Assembly: GCA_015064855.1 (NCBI GenBank)
Contig: SVRK01000003.1
Coordinates: 1-64,000 of the forward strand
Direction: 5' to 3'
DNA length: 64,000 bases
DNA from: Oscillospiraceae bacterium
Lineage (GTDB): Bacteria; Bacillota; Clostridia; Oscillospirales; CAG-272
Positions within the stretch are counted from its first letter, which is position 1, and every line of letters starts with the position of its first letter. Below are positions 8,862 through 19,001 of this stretch, piece after piece. A program made the translations under genes and the position numbers. The notes under the pieces were generated by a model. That model ran no database searches, was not told the DNA's origin, and saw nothing but the letters and a program-made list of their open reading frames with translations.

Positions 8862-11129
8862 ATGGACATATTTAGACATAGAGGTGTAGCACTAGGATGC
8901 GGAGCATTTTTAGTTAGCTTATACACTTCATATTATTTGGACAATTTGACTAAAACTCTTATAGTTGCTTTGAGCTTGTCAGTGTTTCTTTTGTTAGTGG
9001 TGTCATATTTAATATTTAAGAAAAAGAGCATGCTTGACAAAATAATCAAGTATGCTCCTATTTTTGTTTTGGTTTTAATTTCTATGCTTATTTCTACGTT
9101 TTCATTTGGTGTTAGTCAACGAACGGAAAAATATATTGATAATACGAGTCACGAAATAGTAGGTGAAATTAAGGATATACACTACGAAAGTGAATATGAG
9201 AGCCTATACATTTTAAAAATCGAAAAAATAGACAATGAAAGAGAAAGCGTCAAGGCTCTTTTTACGCTTGAAGGTAACGGACTTAACGTAGGTGATAAGA
9301 TAAAGGCGAGCGCAGCTTTTACACCAATTGAAAAATCGAGTATTGGATATAATCAAGAAAAAATATATCTGGAAAAGGGTATAACCTTTAATTCGCACGC
9401 AGAGAATGTTGAGATATTAAAAACAGGTAATCGCAATCTGACGTTTTTGCAAAGAATAAACTATAAATTATCACAGCCGTTTTATAAAAATATGGGAAAA
9501 GAGGAAGCCTCTCTTTATTCCGCTTTGTTGCTTGGCAACGCCAAGGAGCTTGATGATGCTTTAAAAAGGGATTGCCAAAGAGTAGGCGTTAGTCATGCAC
9601 TCTCCCTTAGCGGCATGCATATTACTATTCTTGCTACGCTTGTCGGATTTCTTTTAAGATTTGTACCCTTTCTTAGAAGAATTTCAAGAAGCTTAATTAT
9701 AATATTGCTCATAGTCTTATTTGTTGGTATAACGGGCTTTTCTCCTTCCGCAACAAGGGCAGGACTTATGATGATTTTGTATTATTTAATAAAAATGACA
9801 GGAGAGGAAACCGACAATATAACCGCGCTGCTTTTATCGGTGACAATAATATGCGCCTTTTCTCCGTATTCTATATTTTCCGTTTCACTTTCGCTCTCAT
9901 TTCTTGCAATGCTCGGTTGTCTTGTTAGCGTTAGGTTTTTCTATAAAAGCAGACTAAGAAAAATAAGACCTAGATTTTTTAAATTTATAGTGTTTTCAAT
10001 CGTGACAACGCTTTTTGTTATCGGCTTTACATTACCGGTTGTTTTTAACGTATTCGGTAGCTTTTCGATTTTAACGCCTTTGTCTAATTTAATAATAATC
10101 CCATTTTTTACAGTGCTGATTTATCTTGCGCCGTTTTTACTTTTGTTTTCGGGCGTGCCGTATGCTTCGGATTTTCTCTTTTTTATAGGAGAAAGGCTTG
10201 CTTCTTGGCTTATGCTTGTTATAAAGTGGGTCGCTTCGCTTGAAAATATAATGCTTCATACGTATTCCGTTGTTCAAGTTATAGGCACTGTGGCGATTTT
10301 TGTTTCACTTCTTGTTTTGATAGCTTCAAGGAAAAAGCAATTTAAGAAAGCCTTGGTTTTGCTTGGTGTGTCCGTTATAATTTTCGCTAGCGGAGCAGTG
10401 ATAAATTATACTGATAGAATGACAAACGTCTACGTAACAACGTACAATTATAAATCAAGTGATTTTGTGGCAATAGAAAAGGAAAACGACCTTACCCTGA
10501 TTGACGTTTCCACAACAACGCAGGGAGTAAGAGAGGGCACGTTAGGTCTTGTCAAGCATCTTCATTATAGCGAAATAGAAAACTACATAATCTGCGATTA
10601 TTCTCGCGCAACAGATATGTATTTTAAAATGGTTGCTGCAAACACAAGGGTAAGAAATCTATATTTACCAAAGCCGTTAGACGATGACGAAAATAATACG
10701 CATAAAAGAATATTGAAGGTGGCAGAGAAAGAAGGAATAAAGGTATACGAACGCCCGTCGGTGCTTGAGCTTGATAAAATAAGAATAGAATTTTCCGAGA
10801 ACGATTATATTGAAAGGTCATCTCGCCGCTGCATTAGCTTTGACATAAGCATAAACAATACAAATATACTTTATCTCGGCTCTGGCAGCTATGAGGTTTT
10901 CGACTATTTCACAAGGAAAAAGGCATATTTAGCCGATTTGGTGATTTTTGGAGCATATGGACCGACATATAATAAAACTTATTACTACGAAATGCCATAT
11001 GCTGAGAAAATTGTGTTCTATGGACAAGCAAATGATTTTGCAAGCCAAGCCTTGATGTCAAAAAACGAGGAAGCGATAATTAAAACGGAAGAATTGCCGA
11101 TTAGATTCAAGCTGAAAAGCAAGTCTTGA
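8862..11129 (+). CDS. comEC: ComEC/Rec2-family competence protein
   Basis: Multi-TM; HALSLSGMHITIL and GFSPSATRAGLMMILYYL competence-domain motifs; C-terminal MBL-like region. Confidence 0.88.
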   Translation: MDIFRHRGVALGCGAFLVSLYTSYYLDNLTKTLIVALSLSVFLLLVVSYLIFKKKSMLDKIIKYAPIFVLVLISMLISTFSFGVSQRTEKYIDNTSHEIVGEIKDIHYESEYESLYILKIEKIDNERESVKALFTLEGNGLNVGDKIKASAAFTPIEKSSIGYNQEKIYLEKGITFNSHAENVEILKTGNRNLTFLQRINYKLSQPFYKNMGKEEASLYSALLLGNAKELDDALKRDCQRVGVSHALSLSGMHITILATLVGFLLRFVPFLRRISRSLIIILLIVLFVGITGFSPSATRAGLMMILYYLIKMTGEETDNITALLLSVTIICAFSPYSIFSVSLSLSFLAMLGCLVSVRFFYKSRLRKIRPRFFKFIVFSIVTTLFVIGFTLPVVFNVFGSFSILTPLSNLIIIPFFTVLIYLAPFLLLFSGVPYASDFLFFIGERLASWLMLVIKWVASLENIMLHTYSVVQVIGTVAIFVSLLVLIASRKKQFKKALVLLGVSVIIFASGAVINYTDRMTNVYVTTYNYKSSDFVAIEKENDLTLIDVSTTTQGVREGTLGLVKHLHYSEIENYIICDYSRATDMYFKMVAANTRVRNLYLPKPLDDDENNTHKRILKVAEKEGIKVYERPSVLELDKIRIEFSENDYIERSSRRCISFDISINNTNILYLGSGSYEVFDYFTRKKAYLADLVIFGAYGPTYNKTYYYEMPYAEKIVFYGQANDFASQALMSKNEEAIIKTEELPIRFKLKSKS

Positions 11130-11154
11130 CTTTTTATAAAAAAGAATATAAAAT
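11126..11154 (+). promoter_or_regulatory. Sigma-A-type promoter upstream of sdaA
   Basis: TTGACT, 17-nt spacer, TAAAAT. Confidence 0.6.
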
Positions 11155-11181
11155 ATAGTTAGAACTAAAAAGGAGATAATT

Positions 11182-12390
11182 ATGCAATCCTTACGTGAGC
11201 TGTATAAAATTGGCAGAGGGCCATCAAGCTCTCACACAATGGGCCCTGAAAGGGCAATAAAGACTATAAAAGATAGATACCCCTCGGCGGATTTTTTCAA
11301 AATTGAGCTTTTTGGCTCGCTTGCCTTGACCGGTGAAGGGCACGGCACTGACAGAATAATAAGAGAAACGCTTTCGCCTATTAAATGCGAAATTACGCTT
11401 GACAAAAAATCCCCTTGCAATTTTCATCCAAACACAATGGATATATACGCCTATCAAGCAGACAAGCTTCTTTCTAAGGAAAGAGTTTACAGCATTGGCG
11501 GAGGCACGGTTGTTTTTGACGGTGAAATCAAAGAGGAAACAAAAGAGGTTTACCCACACAATTCATTTACCGAGATTGCCGATTACTGTGCTAAAAAGAA
11601 TATAAGAATTTGGCAGTATGTGGAGGAATTTGAGGGCAAGGAGATTTTTTCATATCTGGGTAACGTTTGGGAATGTATGAAAAACTCAATAAGAGAGGGC
11701 TTGACAACAACGGGTACTCTCCCGGGCGGTCTTAAAACACAAAGAAAGGCACAATTTTTATACAATCAAAGACATATCGACGAGTCGGCACAAACAAGAG
11801 AAAACCGCTTAGTTTGCTCATATGCCTTCGCGGTTAGTGAGCAAAACGCGTCGGGTGGTACAATAGTAACTGCGCCTACCTGTGGCTCCTCTGGAGTTTT
11901 GCCCTCGGTTTTGATGTATTACCAAGAGAAAAACAGCTTAAGTGATGAAAAAATAGTGAAGGCTCTTGCAACGGGCGGAATTATAGGCAATCTAATCAAG
12001 AAAAACGCGTCTATAAGCGGCGCGGAGTGCGGATGCCAAGCGGAAATCGGCTCTGCCTGCTCAATGGCGGCTGGTGCTCTTGGTGAGCTTTTTGAGATGG
12101 GCTTATCTCAAATTGAATATGCGGCAGAGGTGGCAATGGAGCACCACCTCGGTCTTACCTGTGACCCAATCGGAGGACTTGTTCAAATCCCTTGCATTGA
12201 AAGAAATGCGGTTGCCGCTATGCGTGCAATAAACGCATTATCTCTTGCGAATTTCTTGACCGATTCACGTAAAATCAGCTTCGATATGGTCGTTAAGGTT
12301 ATGTACGAAACAGGCAAGAATCTACTCAGTGACTACCGTGAAACCGCATCGGGCGGTCTTGCAAAGCATTATAACAAAATGGGTGATTAG
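11182..12390 (+). CDS. sdaA: L-serine ammonia-lyase, iron-sulfur type, single chain
   Basis: SSSHTMGPERA, APTCGSSGVLPSVL and GAECGCQAEIGSACSMAAGAL motifs. Confidence 0.95.
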   Translation: MQSLRELYKIGRGPSSSHTMGPERAIKTIKDRYPSADFFKIELFGSLALTGEGHGTDRIIRETLSPIKCEITLDKKSPCNFHPNTMDIYAYQADKLLSKERVYSIGGGTVVFDGEIKEETKEVYPHNSFTEIADYCAKKNIRIWQYVEEFEGKEIFSYLGNVWECMKNSIREGLTTTGTLPGGLKTQRKAQFLYNQRHIDESAQTRENRLVCSYAFAVSEQNASGGTIVTAPTCGSSGVLPSVLMYYQEKNSLSDEKIVKALATGGIIGNLIKKNASISGAECGCQAEIGSACSMAAGALGELFEMGLSQIEYAAEVAMEHHLGLTCDPIGGLVQIPCIERNAVAAMRAINALSLANFLTDSRKISFDMVVKVMYETGKNLLSDYRETASGGLAKHYNKMGD

Positions 12391-12392
12391 AA

Positions 12393-12725
12393 ATGAAAAA
12401 GAAGGCAGTTGTTTTTACGCTATTACTATCTTTTGTGTTGCTTAACCTAACGTCTTGCAAGGTAAACTGGTTCGATAAGCAATACGATGCACCTTGGTGG
12501 GCAATTGCAATCCCCGTTGCTATATTTACAATAGCTATGATGCTTGCGAGTGCAAAATACATCTGTTCGCACGAATATCTTTGCCCAAAATGTGGCGGAA
12601 AATTCAAACCGAAATGGTGGCAGACATTATTTTCACTTCATATAAATAGCGACAGATATTTTAAGTGTCCGCACTGTGGAAAAAGAAGCTTCTGTCATAT
12701 TGTAAGAAAAAACAAAGAAAAATAA
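12393..12725 (+). CDS. Small membrane protein with lipobox-like N-terminus and zinc-ribbon-like C-terminus
   Basis: LTSC lipobox, one TM helix, then CPKCGGK...CPHCGKR. Confidence 0.6.
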   Translation: MKKKAVVFTLLLSFVLLNLTSCKVNWFDKQYDAPWWAIAIPVAIFTIAMMLASAKYICSHEYLCPKCGGKFKPKWWQTLFSLHINSDRYFKCPHCGKRSFCHIVRKNKEK

Positions 12726-12838
12726 GCACTCATGGCGGAGGATTTGCCTTAATTTTTTCGCGTGGTTGTATTTGCAGTTGACAAAATTTATTTTATATGA
12801 TAATATAATATTACAAAATTATTTTTTAGGAGAATATT

Positions 12839-14899
12839 ATGCAAAAGAAAGTACTATTAACACTTTTATTAGTTTCGCTTCTTGTATGTGTTTTTGCCTT
12901 TGGCGTTAGTGCCGCAGGAGCAGAAACAAACGCATTTGGTGAAATTACACCGGTAGAAGGCGTTACTGCACCAACCGTAATTGATTCAACATCAAGGGTT
13001 GTAATCAAGGCAAGCGACGGCACCTACTACACATTCCCATCCTACTATATTCTTGCTGATAACGCTACCTTCACTTGGAAGAAAAACGAAGCGGTAAATG
13101 AAATTTTAGGCATTAACGTTTCAGCGCAAGAGCTTAGAAAGAACATTGTTCGTATGGAAATTCCAGAGGGTGTTACTCAAATGAACCCAAATACGGATGG
13201 TGGAGCATGCGTTTTTGAAGATGCAAAGATAATGGTTGAAGCAACCATTCCTTCAACAATGGAATATATCGGCGCATACGCTTTCCAAAGATGCTACGAG
13301 CTTGTTACAATTAACGGTCTTAAGGAGCATTTGGCAAAAGCAAAAAGAATAGGCCCGATGATACTCAACGGAACACAATGGGGTGCGGGAATCGATCTTG
13401 TTTTTGCTGAAGGCCTTGAAACAATTCCAAATAACTCATTTAAAGGAACAAAGATAAAGTCAGTTACTTTCCCTTCAACTCTTACAAGAATTGATGAGCG
13501 TGCATTCCAAGGCTGTACAAACCTTACCTCCGTTACAATTCCTGCAAGCGTGGTAACGATTAAAAATCACATTTTTGCGGATTGTACCAAGCTCACAAGC
13601 ATTGATTTGTCTGCATGCAAATCATTAGAGGAAATCGGTGAATTTTGCTTTGAAAAAGCAGGAATTACAAGCTTTGATTTTACACCGTTTGCAAGTTCCC
13701 TTGAAACTATGGGTATGGGTCTTTTCAATTGCTGTGGTAGTTTAACAACAGTTACCGGCTTTGAGCTCCTTGTAAACATAGAAACAGTTGGCAACAACAT
13801 GTTCTATCAATGCCCACTTACAGAAATCAATTTCCCACCGAACATTACATCAATTGGTAACTATGCATATTTCCAACATAAATCAACTCAAACCGAAATT
13901 AGAATTCCAAACGGTGTAACGTACATCGGTAACCACGCACTTGTTAGAAACAGCAGTGCAGCAGGCGTAGAGGGAGTTAAAATTTATCTTCCTGCATCCC
14001 TTGAGACAGTTTCAAACGACTATACGTTTGAATATTGGGATTTTGCAGAAATGTATATTCCATCAAGCTTTGTAAACGTTCCTACAGGCTTTGTAAACGG
14101 AACCAATGAAACCGGTACAGTTTATTACTATACAGGTGATTTAAACGGTCTTACAATCAGCGGAACAAACAACAAGGCACTTCTTAACGCTGAATGGGTA
14201 CACGTTGATGCTTTCACAGGCGTAGCATCTGACAAAAACATAATTGTTTACGGCTATAACGTATGTGATGCATTCTATCAAGGCGTGCACGACGTAAAGA
14301 CAGCAATGGAAGGCTCAACCTGTCAAGGTGAGTGTGAAAGAGTTGGTTGTGACGAAATTGGAATTTTGGCAAATCCCGAGCACCAAAATGCTTGGATGTT
14401 TACAGATGAAAACGGTAACGAAATGAACGTAACTGCACTTATCGTTGCTGAATATAAATGTGCGGACTGTAAAACAGTTGAGTCACGCGAGGAAATTTCA
14501 CCTCTATTTGTGGCAGTTGGATATACCTTTAACGAGGAAGAACCAAGCCAAATCTCATATAGAGCATTTGTAAAACAAGAGCCTCTTGCAAGATACGAGG
14601 AGCTTTCCGGTCAACCTCTTAAATACGGCTTGGTTGCAGGTATTGCGGGACAAAATCCTGACGGCAAGCCACTTACATTCAATGCAGAAACACAACAAAT
14701 AGGTACTGTTGGCTCCGTTGTATATGCACAGGCAACAGGTACGGATTATACAAGCATTGAAATCAAGCTTACAGGAATTAACATATCCACCACGATTTAT
14801 TGCAATGCATTTGCGGTAGTAAATTCAAAGATATCTTATATCTGTGATACTACAGGTGATACCGCATCGTATAAAAACATCGTAATTCCGGTTAAATGA
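12839..14899 (+). CDS. Secreted leucine-rich-repeat (BspA-type LRR_5) protein
   Basis: Signal peptide MQKKVLLTLLLVSLLVCVFAFGVSAAGA; repeats such as IKSVTFPSTLTRIDERAFQGCTNLTSVTIPASVVTIKNHIFADCTKL. Confidence 0.88.
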   Translation: MQKKVLLTLLLVSLLVCVFAFGVSAAGAETNAFGEITPVEGVTAPTVIDSTSRVVIKASDGTYYTFPSYYILADNATFTWKKNEAVNEILGINVSAQELRKNIVRMEIPEGVTQMNPNTDGGACVFEDAKIMVEATIPSTMEYIGAYAFQRCYELVTINGLKEHLAKAKRIGPMILNGTQWGAGIDLVFAEGLETIPNNSFKGTKIKSVTFPSTLTRIDERAFQGCTNLTSVTIPASVVTIKNHIFADCTKLTSIDLSACKSLEEIGEFCFEKAGITSFDFTPFASSLETMGMGLFNCCGSLTTVTGFELLVNIETVGNNMFYQCPLTEINFPPNITSIGNYAYFQHKSTQTEIRIPNGVTYIGNHALVRNSSAAGVEGVKIYLPASLETVSNDYTFEYWDFAEMYIPSSFVNVPTGFVNGTNETGTVYYYTGDLNGLTISGTNNKALLNAEWVHVDAFTGVASDKNIIVYGYNVCDAFYQGVHDVKTAMEGSTCQGECERVGCDEIGILANPEHQNAWMFTDENGNEMNVTALIVAEYKCADCKTVESREEISPLFVAVGYTFNEEEPSQISYRAFVKQEPLARYEELSGQPLKYGLVAGIAGQNPDGKPLTFNAETQQIGTVGSVVYAQATGTDYTSIEIKLTGINISTTIYCNAFAVVNSKISYICDTTGDTASYKNIVIPVK

Positions 14900-14904
14900 T
14901 AAAA

Positions 14905-14934
14905 CAAAAAAGCACCCAATCGGGTGCTTTTTTG
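14905..14934 (+). terminator. Intrinsic terminator after the LRR protein gene
   Basis: aaaaaagcacccaatcgggtgcttttttg. Confidence 0.85.
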
Positions 14935-14944
14935 TTGTTTATTA

Positions 14945-15781
14945 TTATTTCATCATTTCAATAAGCTCGGGAATACATTCCTCAAACTTCACTCCATAGG
15001 AGTGGTTGATTCTGTCCGGCATAGTTTTTTCAATAGATAAAACAGTAAAATCAACTGCGATTTTTATAGCCTTTTCATATGAGAAGCCACGGGTAAGTCC
15101 GGCGCACAATACGCTTGAAAATGTGTCGCCTGTGCCATGGAAGGCAGCGTCTATGGTATTACGGCAGTAGTAGTGCGTTTTTCCTGTTTCGCCATCGTAA
15201 TAATATGCACCCTGTGTCTTGTTACCATCAAAGTGGATACCTGTCAATATTACCTTTTTTGCACCTAAAGCGCAAAGACGCTTGCAAACGTCAAGTATGT
15301 ACGCCTCGTCATATTCCTCGGTATATGGAATGCCAAGTAAGAATGAAGCCTCTGTTATGTTTGGTACAATCATATCGGCAACAGAGCAAAGACGAGCCAT
15401 ATGGGATGGAAACTCTTCGTTAAAGCCTGCGTAAAGCTTGCCCTTGTCAGCCATTGCTGGGTCAACAAATACGAATGTATTTTCTCCTCTAAATTTTGAA
15501 ATAAAGTCAATAACGTAGTCGATTTGCTTCTTGTTTCCGAGATAGCCTGTATAAATAGAGTCAAATTTTATATCATATTCTTGCCAATGCTTTGCAATTT
15601 TTGGAATATCCTCGTTTAAATCAGTAAAAGTGAAGTTTTTAAATCCGCCCGTGTGGGTTGAAAGTATTGAGGTTGGTATGATGGCACACTCAACACCCAT
15701 AGCGCTAACTAGTGGTAAAGCAACGGTGATTGAGCATTTTCCAAAGCAAGAAACATCTTGAATTGTTACAATTCTTTTCAT
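14945..15781 (-). CDS. Pyridoxamine/pyridoxal kinase (PfkB/ribokinase-like)
   Basis: IQDVSCFGKCSITVALPLVSAMGVE, VDPAMADKGKLY and FHGTGDTFSSVLCAGL motifs. Confidence 0.87.
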   Translation of the reverse strand: MKRIVTIQDVSCFGKCSITVALPLVSAMGVECAIIPTSILSTHTGGFKNFTFTDLNEDIPKIAKHWQEYDIKFDSIYTGYLGNKKQIDYVIDFISKFRGENTFVFVDPAMADKGKLYAGFNEEFPSHMARLCSVADMIVPNITEASFLLGIPYTEEYDEAYILDVCKRLCALGAKKVILTGIHFDGNKTQGAYYYDGETGKTHYYCRNTIDAAFHGTGDTFSSVLCAGLTRGFSYEKAIKIAVDFTVLSIEKTMPDRINHSYGVKFEECIPELIEMMK

Positions 15782-15884
15782 AAAAATATCTCCTTTTAAA
15801 TTAAGATATTCTAAATTATATACCCAATTTTACCGATTGTCAATACAAAATACGCACGTAAATCAAAAAAATTAACTTAAATTC

Positions 15885-15913
15885 TTGACAGTATAAATAA
15901 TTGTTGATATAAT
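15885..15913 (+). promoter_or_regulatory. Sigma-A promoter for dapA-dapB-lysA
   Basis: TTGACA, 17-nt spacer, TATAAT. Confidence 0.75.
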
Positions 15914-15973
15914 TATGTATATTATTACTTTAGTCAAATAAAGTGTTATTTTGTTATAAGGCAGGTACTGATT

Positions 15974-16864
15974 ATGAAAAAGACATTGTTTGAAGGCGTT
16001 GCAACCGCCCTAGTTACCCCAATGAATAGCGATGGTAGTGTTGACTACGCAGCTCTTGATAGACTAGTTGACTGGCAAATTAAAGAGGGGGTTTCAGCTC
16101 TCGTTGCTTGTGGCACAACAGGTGAGGCTTCCACTCTTACAGACGAGGAGCATAGACAGGTTATAGCCAGAGTTGTTGAAAAGGCGGACAAGCGTGTTCC
16201 TGTAATTGCGGGCACAGGCTCTAACGACCTTGATTATGCTTTGTCACTTACAAAATACGCTTGTGATGCAGGGGCAGATGCTGTTTTGACAGTTACCCCA
16301 TACTATAATAAGGCAACCCAAGCGGGACTTATCAAAATGTATAATATTTTGGCAGATGCATCTAAAGCTCCCGTTATTCTATATAACGTTCCATCTCGTA
16401 CAGGCGTTAATATTGAGCCCGCAACATATAAGGCTTTGGCTGATCACGAGAATATTATCGCCATTAAGGAAGCAAACGGCAACATCAGCAAAATTGTTGA
16501 AACTATGTCGTATGTAAATGGCAAGCTCGACCTTTATAGCGGTAATGATGACCAAATCGTTCCGCTTATGGCTCTCGGTGGAAAAGGTGTTATTTCGGTT
16601 GTATCTAACATTTTACCAAGAAAGACTGCGGAGCTTTGCGAAAAGTGCTTAAAGGGCGATTACAAGGGCGCTTCCGAGATTCAATATAATCTCCACGCAG
16701 TAATTGACTCGCTCTTCTCAGAGGTTAACCCAATTCCCGCAAAGGCTGCAACAGCAAAAATGGGATTTGGCACAAACACATTAAGACTTCCTTTAACCCC
16801 AATGAGCGAAGCAAAATACGAGGTTATGCTTAAGCTTATGAGAGAGCAGGGACTTGACGTATGA
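15974..16864 (+). CDS. dapA: 4-hydroxy-tetrahydrodipicolinate synthase
   Basis: ALVTPMNSDGSVD, GTTGEASTLTDEEH, YYNKATQAGL and YNVPSRTGVNI motifs. Confidence 0.97.
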   Translation: MKKTLFEGVATALVTPMNSDGSVDYAALDRLVDWQIKEGVSALVACGTTGEASTLTDEEHRQVIARVVEKADKRVPVIAGTGSNDLDYALSLTKYACDAGADAVLTVTPYYNKATQAGLIKMYNILADASKAPVILYNVPSRTGVNIEPATYKALADHENIIAIKEANGNISKIVETMSYVNGKLDLYSGNDDQIVPLMALGGKGVISVVSNILPRKTAELCEKCLKGDYKGASEIQYNLHAVIDSLFSEVNPIPAKAATAKMGFGTNTLRLPLTPMSEAKYEVMLKLMREQGLDV

Positions 16865-17607
16865 TTAGAGTTTTAGTCCATGGCTCTAACGGAAAAATGG
16901 GCGGACACGTAATGGCTGAAATATCCAAAAGTGAGGATATGGAGCTTTTTTGCGGTGTTGACCCGAAATCCACAGGATGCGAAAACTATAAATATTACGA
17001 TAGCTTTGACAAGGTAGAGGGAAAGCCTGACGTTATTATTGACTTTTCCTTCCATACTCTTGTTAAAAGCGTGCTTGATTATGCAGTGAAGGTTGAGTGC
17101 CCTGTGCTTATTGCCACAACCGCACTTGACGATGAGGACAAAAAGGCAGTAGCACATGCATCTCAAAAGGTACCTGTTTTCTTGGCTGCCAATATGTCAA
17201 TCGGTGTTGCGCTCCTTGCTGATTTTGCAAAGCGTGCAGCCGCTATGTTCCCAGATGCTGATATTGAAATTGTAGAAGCGCACCACAACCGCAAGGTTGA
17301 TGCGCCAAGCGGAACTGCCGTTATGCTTGCAAACTCAATTAAAGAGGTTCGTCCGGATGCCGAATACGTTTACGGACGTGGCGGAGAAGCAAAGCGTACA
17401 AAGAACGAAATTGGCATTCACGCACTTCGTATGGCTAATATAGTTGGTGAACACGAGGTTTATATCACAACCGAGTCGCAACAGCTTGTTTTACGCCATA
17501 ACGCATACGACCGCGCACTCTTTGCCGACGGTGCAATTAAGGCAGCGAGATTCCTTGTAAATCAAGACAAGGGACTTTACACAATGAACGATATGTTCAA
17601 AAACTAA
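16861..17607 (+). CDS. dapB: 4-hydroxy-tetrahydrodipicolinate reductase
   Basis: GSNGKMGGHV, EAHHNRKVDAPSGTA and ATGA overlap with dapA. Confidence 0.97.
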   Translation: MIRVLVHGSNGKMGGHVMAEISKSEDMELFCGVDPKSTGCENYKYYDSFDKVEGKPDVIIDFSFHTLVKSVLDYAVKVECPVLIATTALDDEDKKAVAHASQKVPVFLAANMSIGVALLADFAKRAAAMFPDADIEIVEAHHNRKVDAPSGTAVMLANSIKEVRPDAEYVYGRGGEAKRTKNEIGIHALRMANIVGEHEVYITTESQQLVLRHNAYDRALFADGAIKAARFLVNQDKGLYTMNDMFKN

Positions 17608-17643
17608 ACAAGAGATAGTTTAATATTTGGAAAGGAGAAGTAT

Positions 17644-18957
17644 ATGAACTGTCAAACTAAGCTTTTACACGACAATTTAAGCGTTAAAGACGGCGTATTA
17701 TACTTCGCCGATTATAACACACGCGAGCTTGCAAAAAAGTACGGAACGCCTCTTATGCTTCTTGACGAAAAGAAGATAAGAAACACCATGCGTATATATA
17801 AAAACGCAATGGAGGAGTATTTTGGAGAAGGTTCAAAGCCACTATACGCAAGCAAGGCGCTTTCCTTTGTAGGTATTTATCAAATCGCAAAGGAAGAGGG
17901 CATAAACACCGATATTGTTTCGATTGGTGAGCTTTATACGGCAATTAAGGCGGGCTTCCCACTTGAAAACGCATTTTTCCACGGCAACGCAAAGAGTGAC
18001 TCTGATATTAAGTTTGCTATTTCAAATGGTATCGGCTATTTTATAGTAGATACCTATGACGAATTATATGCGATTAACAAAATTGCAGGCGAGCTTGGAA
18101 AAAAGCAAAAAATTCTTTTAAGATTAACCCCGGGCATTGACCCACATACCCATTCGGCTATTGCAACGGGAAAGGTTGACAGTAAGTTTGGCACGGCTAT
18201 TGAAACTGGACAAGCATTTGAAATTGTCAAGACAGCAACCGAGCTATCAAATATCGACCTTCGTGGCTTCCACGCACATATCGGCTCTCAAATTTTCGAT
18301 ATTAAGCCATTCTGCGACTCTGCCGATATTATGATTAGATTTGTAGGCGAGGTCAAGGATACACTCGGCTTTGATACCGAGATATTAAACCTTGGCGGTG
18401 GCTTTGGCGTTCGATACGTTGAGAGCGACCCAGAGATTGACTATGCGGAAAATATCCGTCTTATTTCCGAGCATATTAATGAATATTGCGAGGAAAATGA
18501 CCTACCTAAGCCAACAATTTTGATGGAGCCTGGCAGAAGCATTGTGGCTGATAGCGGTATGACGCTTTATACAGCGCTTTCTGTCAAGGAAATCACGGGT
18601 TATAAGAACTACGTGGCAATTGATGGCGGTATGACCGACAACCCACGCTATGCCCTTTATGGCTCGTCTTATACAGTCCTTGCATCAAACAGAATGGATG
18701 ATGAAGCAAGCTATGAATGTACAATAGCGGGCAGAAACTGTGAAAGTGGCGACCTAATCCAAGAAAACGTAAAAATTCCAAGGGTTCAGCGAGGAGATAA
18801 TATAGCAGTTTTGGTAACAGGCGCATATAACTACTCAATGGCATCAAACTATAATCGCGTGCCAAGACCCGCAGTTGTAATGCTAGGCGACACCGACAGA
18901 GTAGTAATCAGACGCGAAACACCCGAGGATGTGTCTAGATTAGACGTAATTTTATAA
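17644..18957 (+). CDS. lysA: Diaminopimelate decarboxylase
   Basis: PLYASKALS, GFHAHIGSQI, LNLGGGFGVRY, EPGRSIVADSG and GRNCESGDL motifs. Confidence 0.97.
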   Translation: MNCQTKLLHDNLSVKDGVLYFADYNTRELAKKYGTPLMLLDEKKIRNTMRIYKNAMEEYFGEGSKPLYASKALSFVGIYQIAKEEGINTDIVSIGELYTAIKAGFPLENAFFHGNAKSDSDIKFAISNGIGYFIVDTYDELYAINKIAGELGKKQKILLRLTPGIDPHTHSAIATGKVDSKFGTAIETGQAFEIVKTATELSNIDLRGFHAHIGSQIFDIKPFCDSADIMIRFVGEVKDTLGFDTEILNLGGGFGVRYVESDPEIDYAENIRLISEHINEYCEENDLPKPTILMEPGRSIVADSGMTLYTALSVKEITGYKNYVAIDGGMTDNPRYALYGSSYTVLASNRMDDEASYECTIAGRNCESGDLIQENVKIPRVQRGDNIAVLVTGAYNYSMASNYNRVPRPAVVMLGDTDRVVIRRETPEDVSRLDVIL

Positions 18958-18961
18958 ATAC

Positions 18962-18985
18962 AAAGCCACGCTCAGCGTGGCTTTT
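18962..18985 (+). terminator. Intrinsic terminator after lysA
   Basis: aaagccacgctcagcgtggctttt. Confidence 0.8.
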
Positions 18986-19001
18986 CTAAAAGGAATGTGA
19001 A

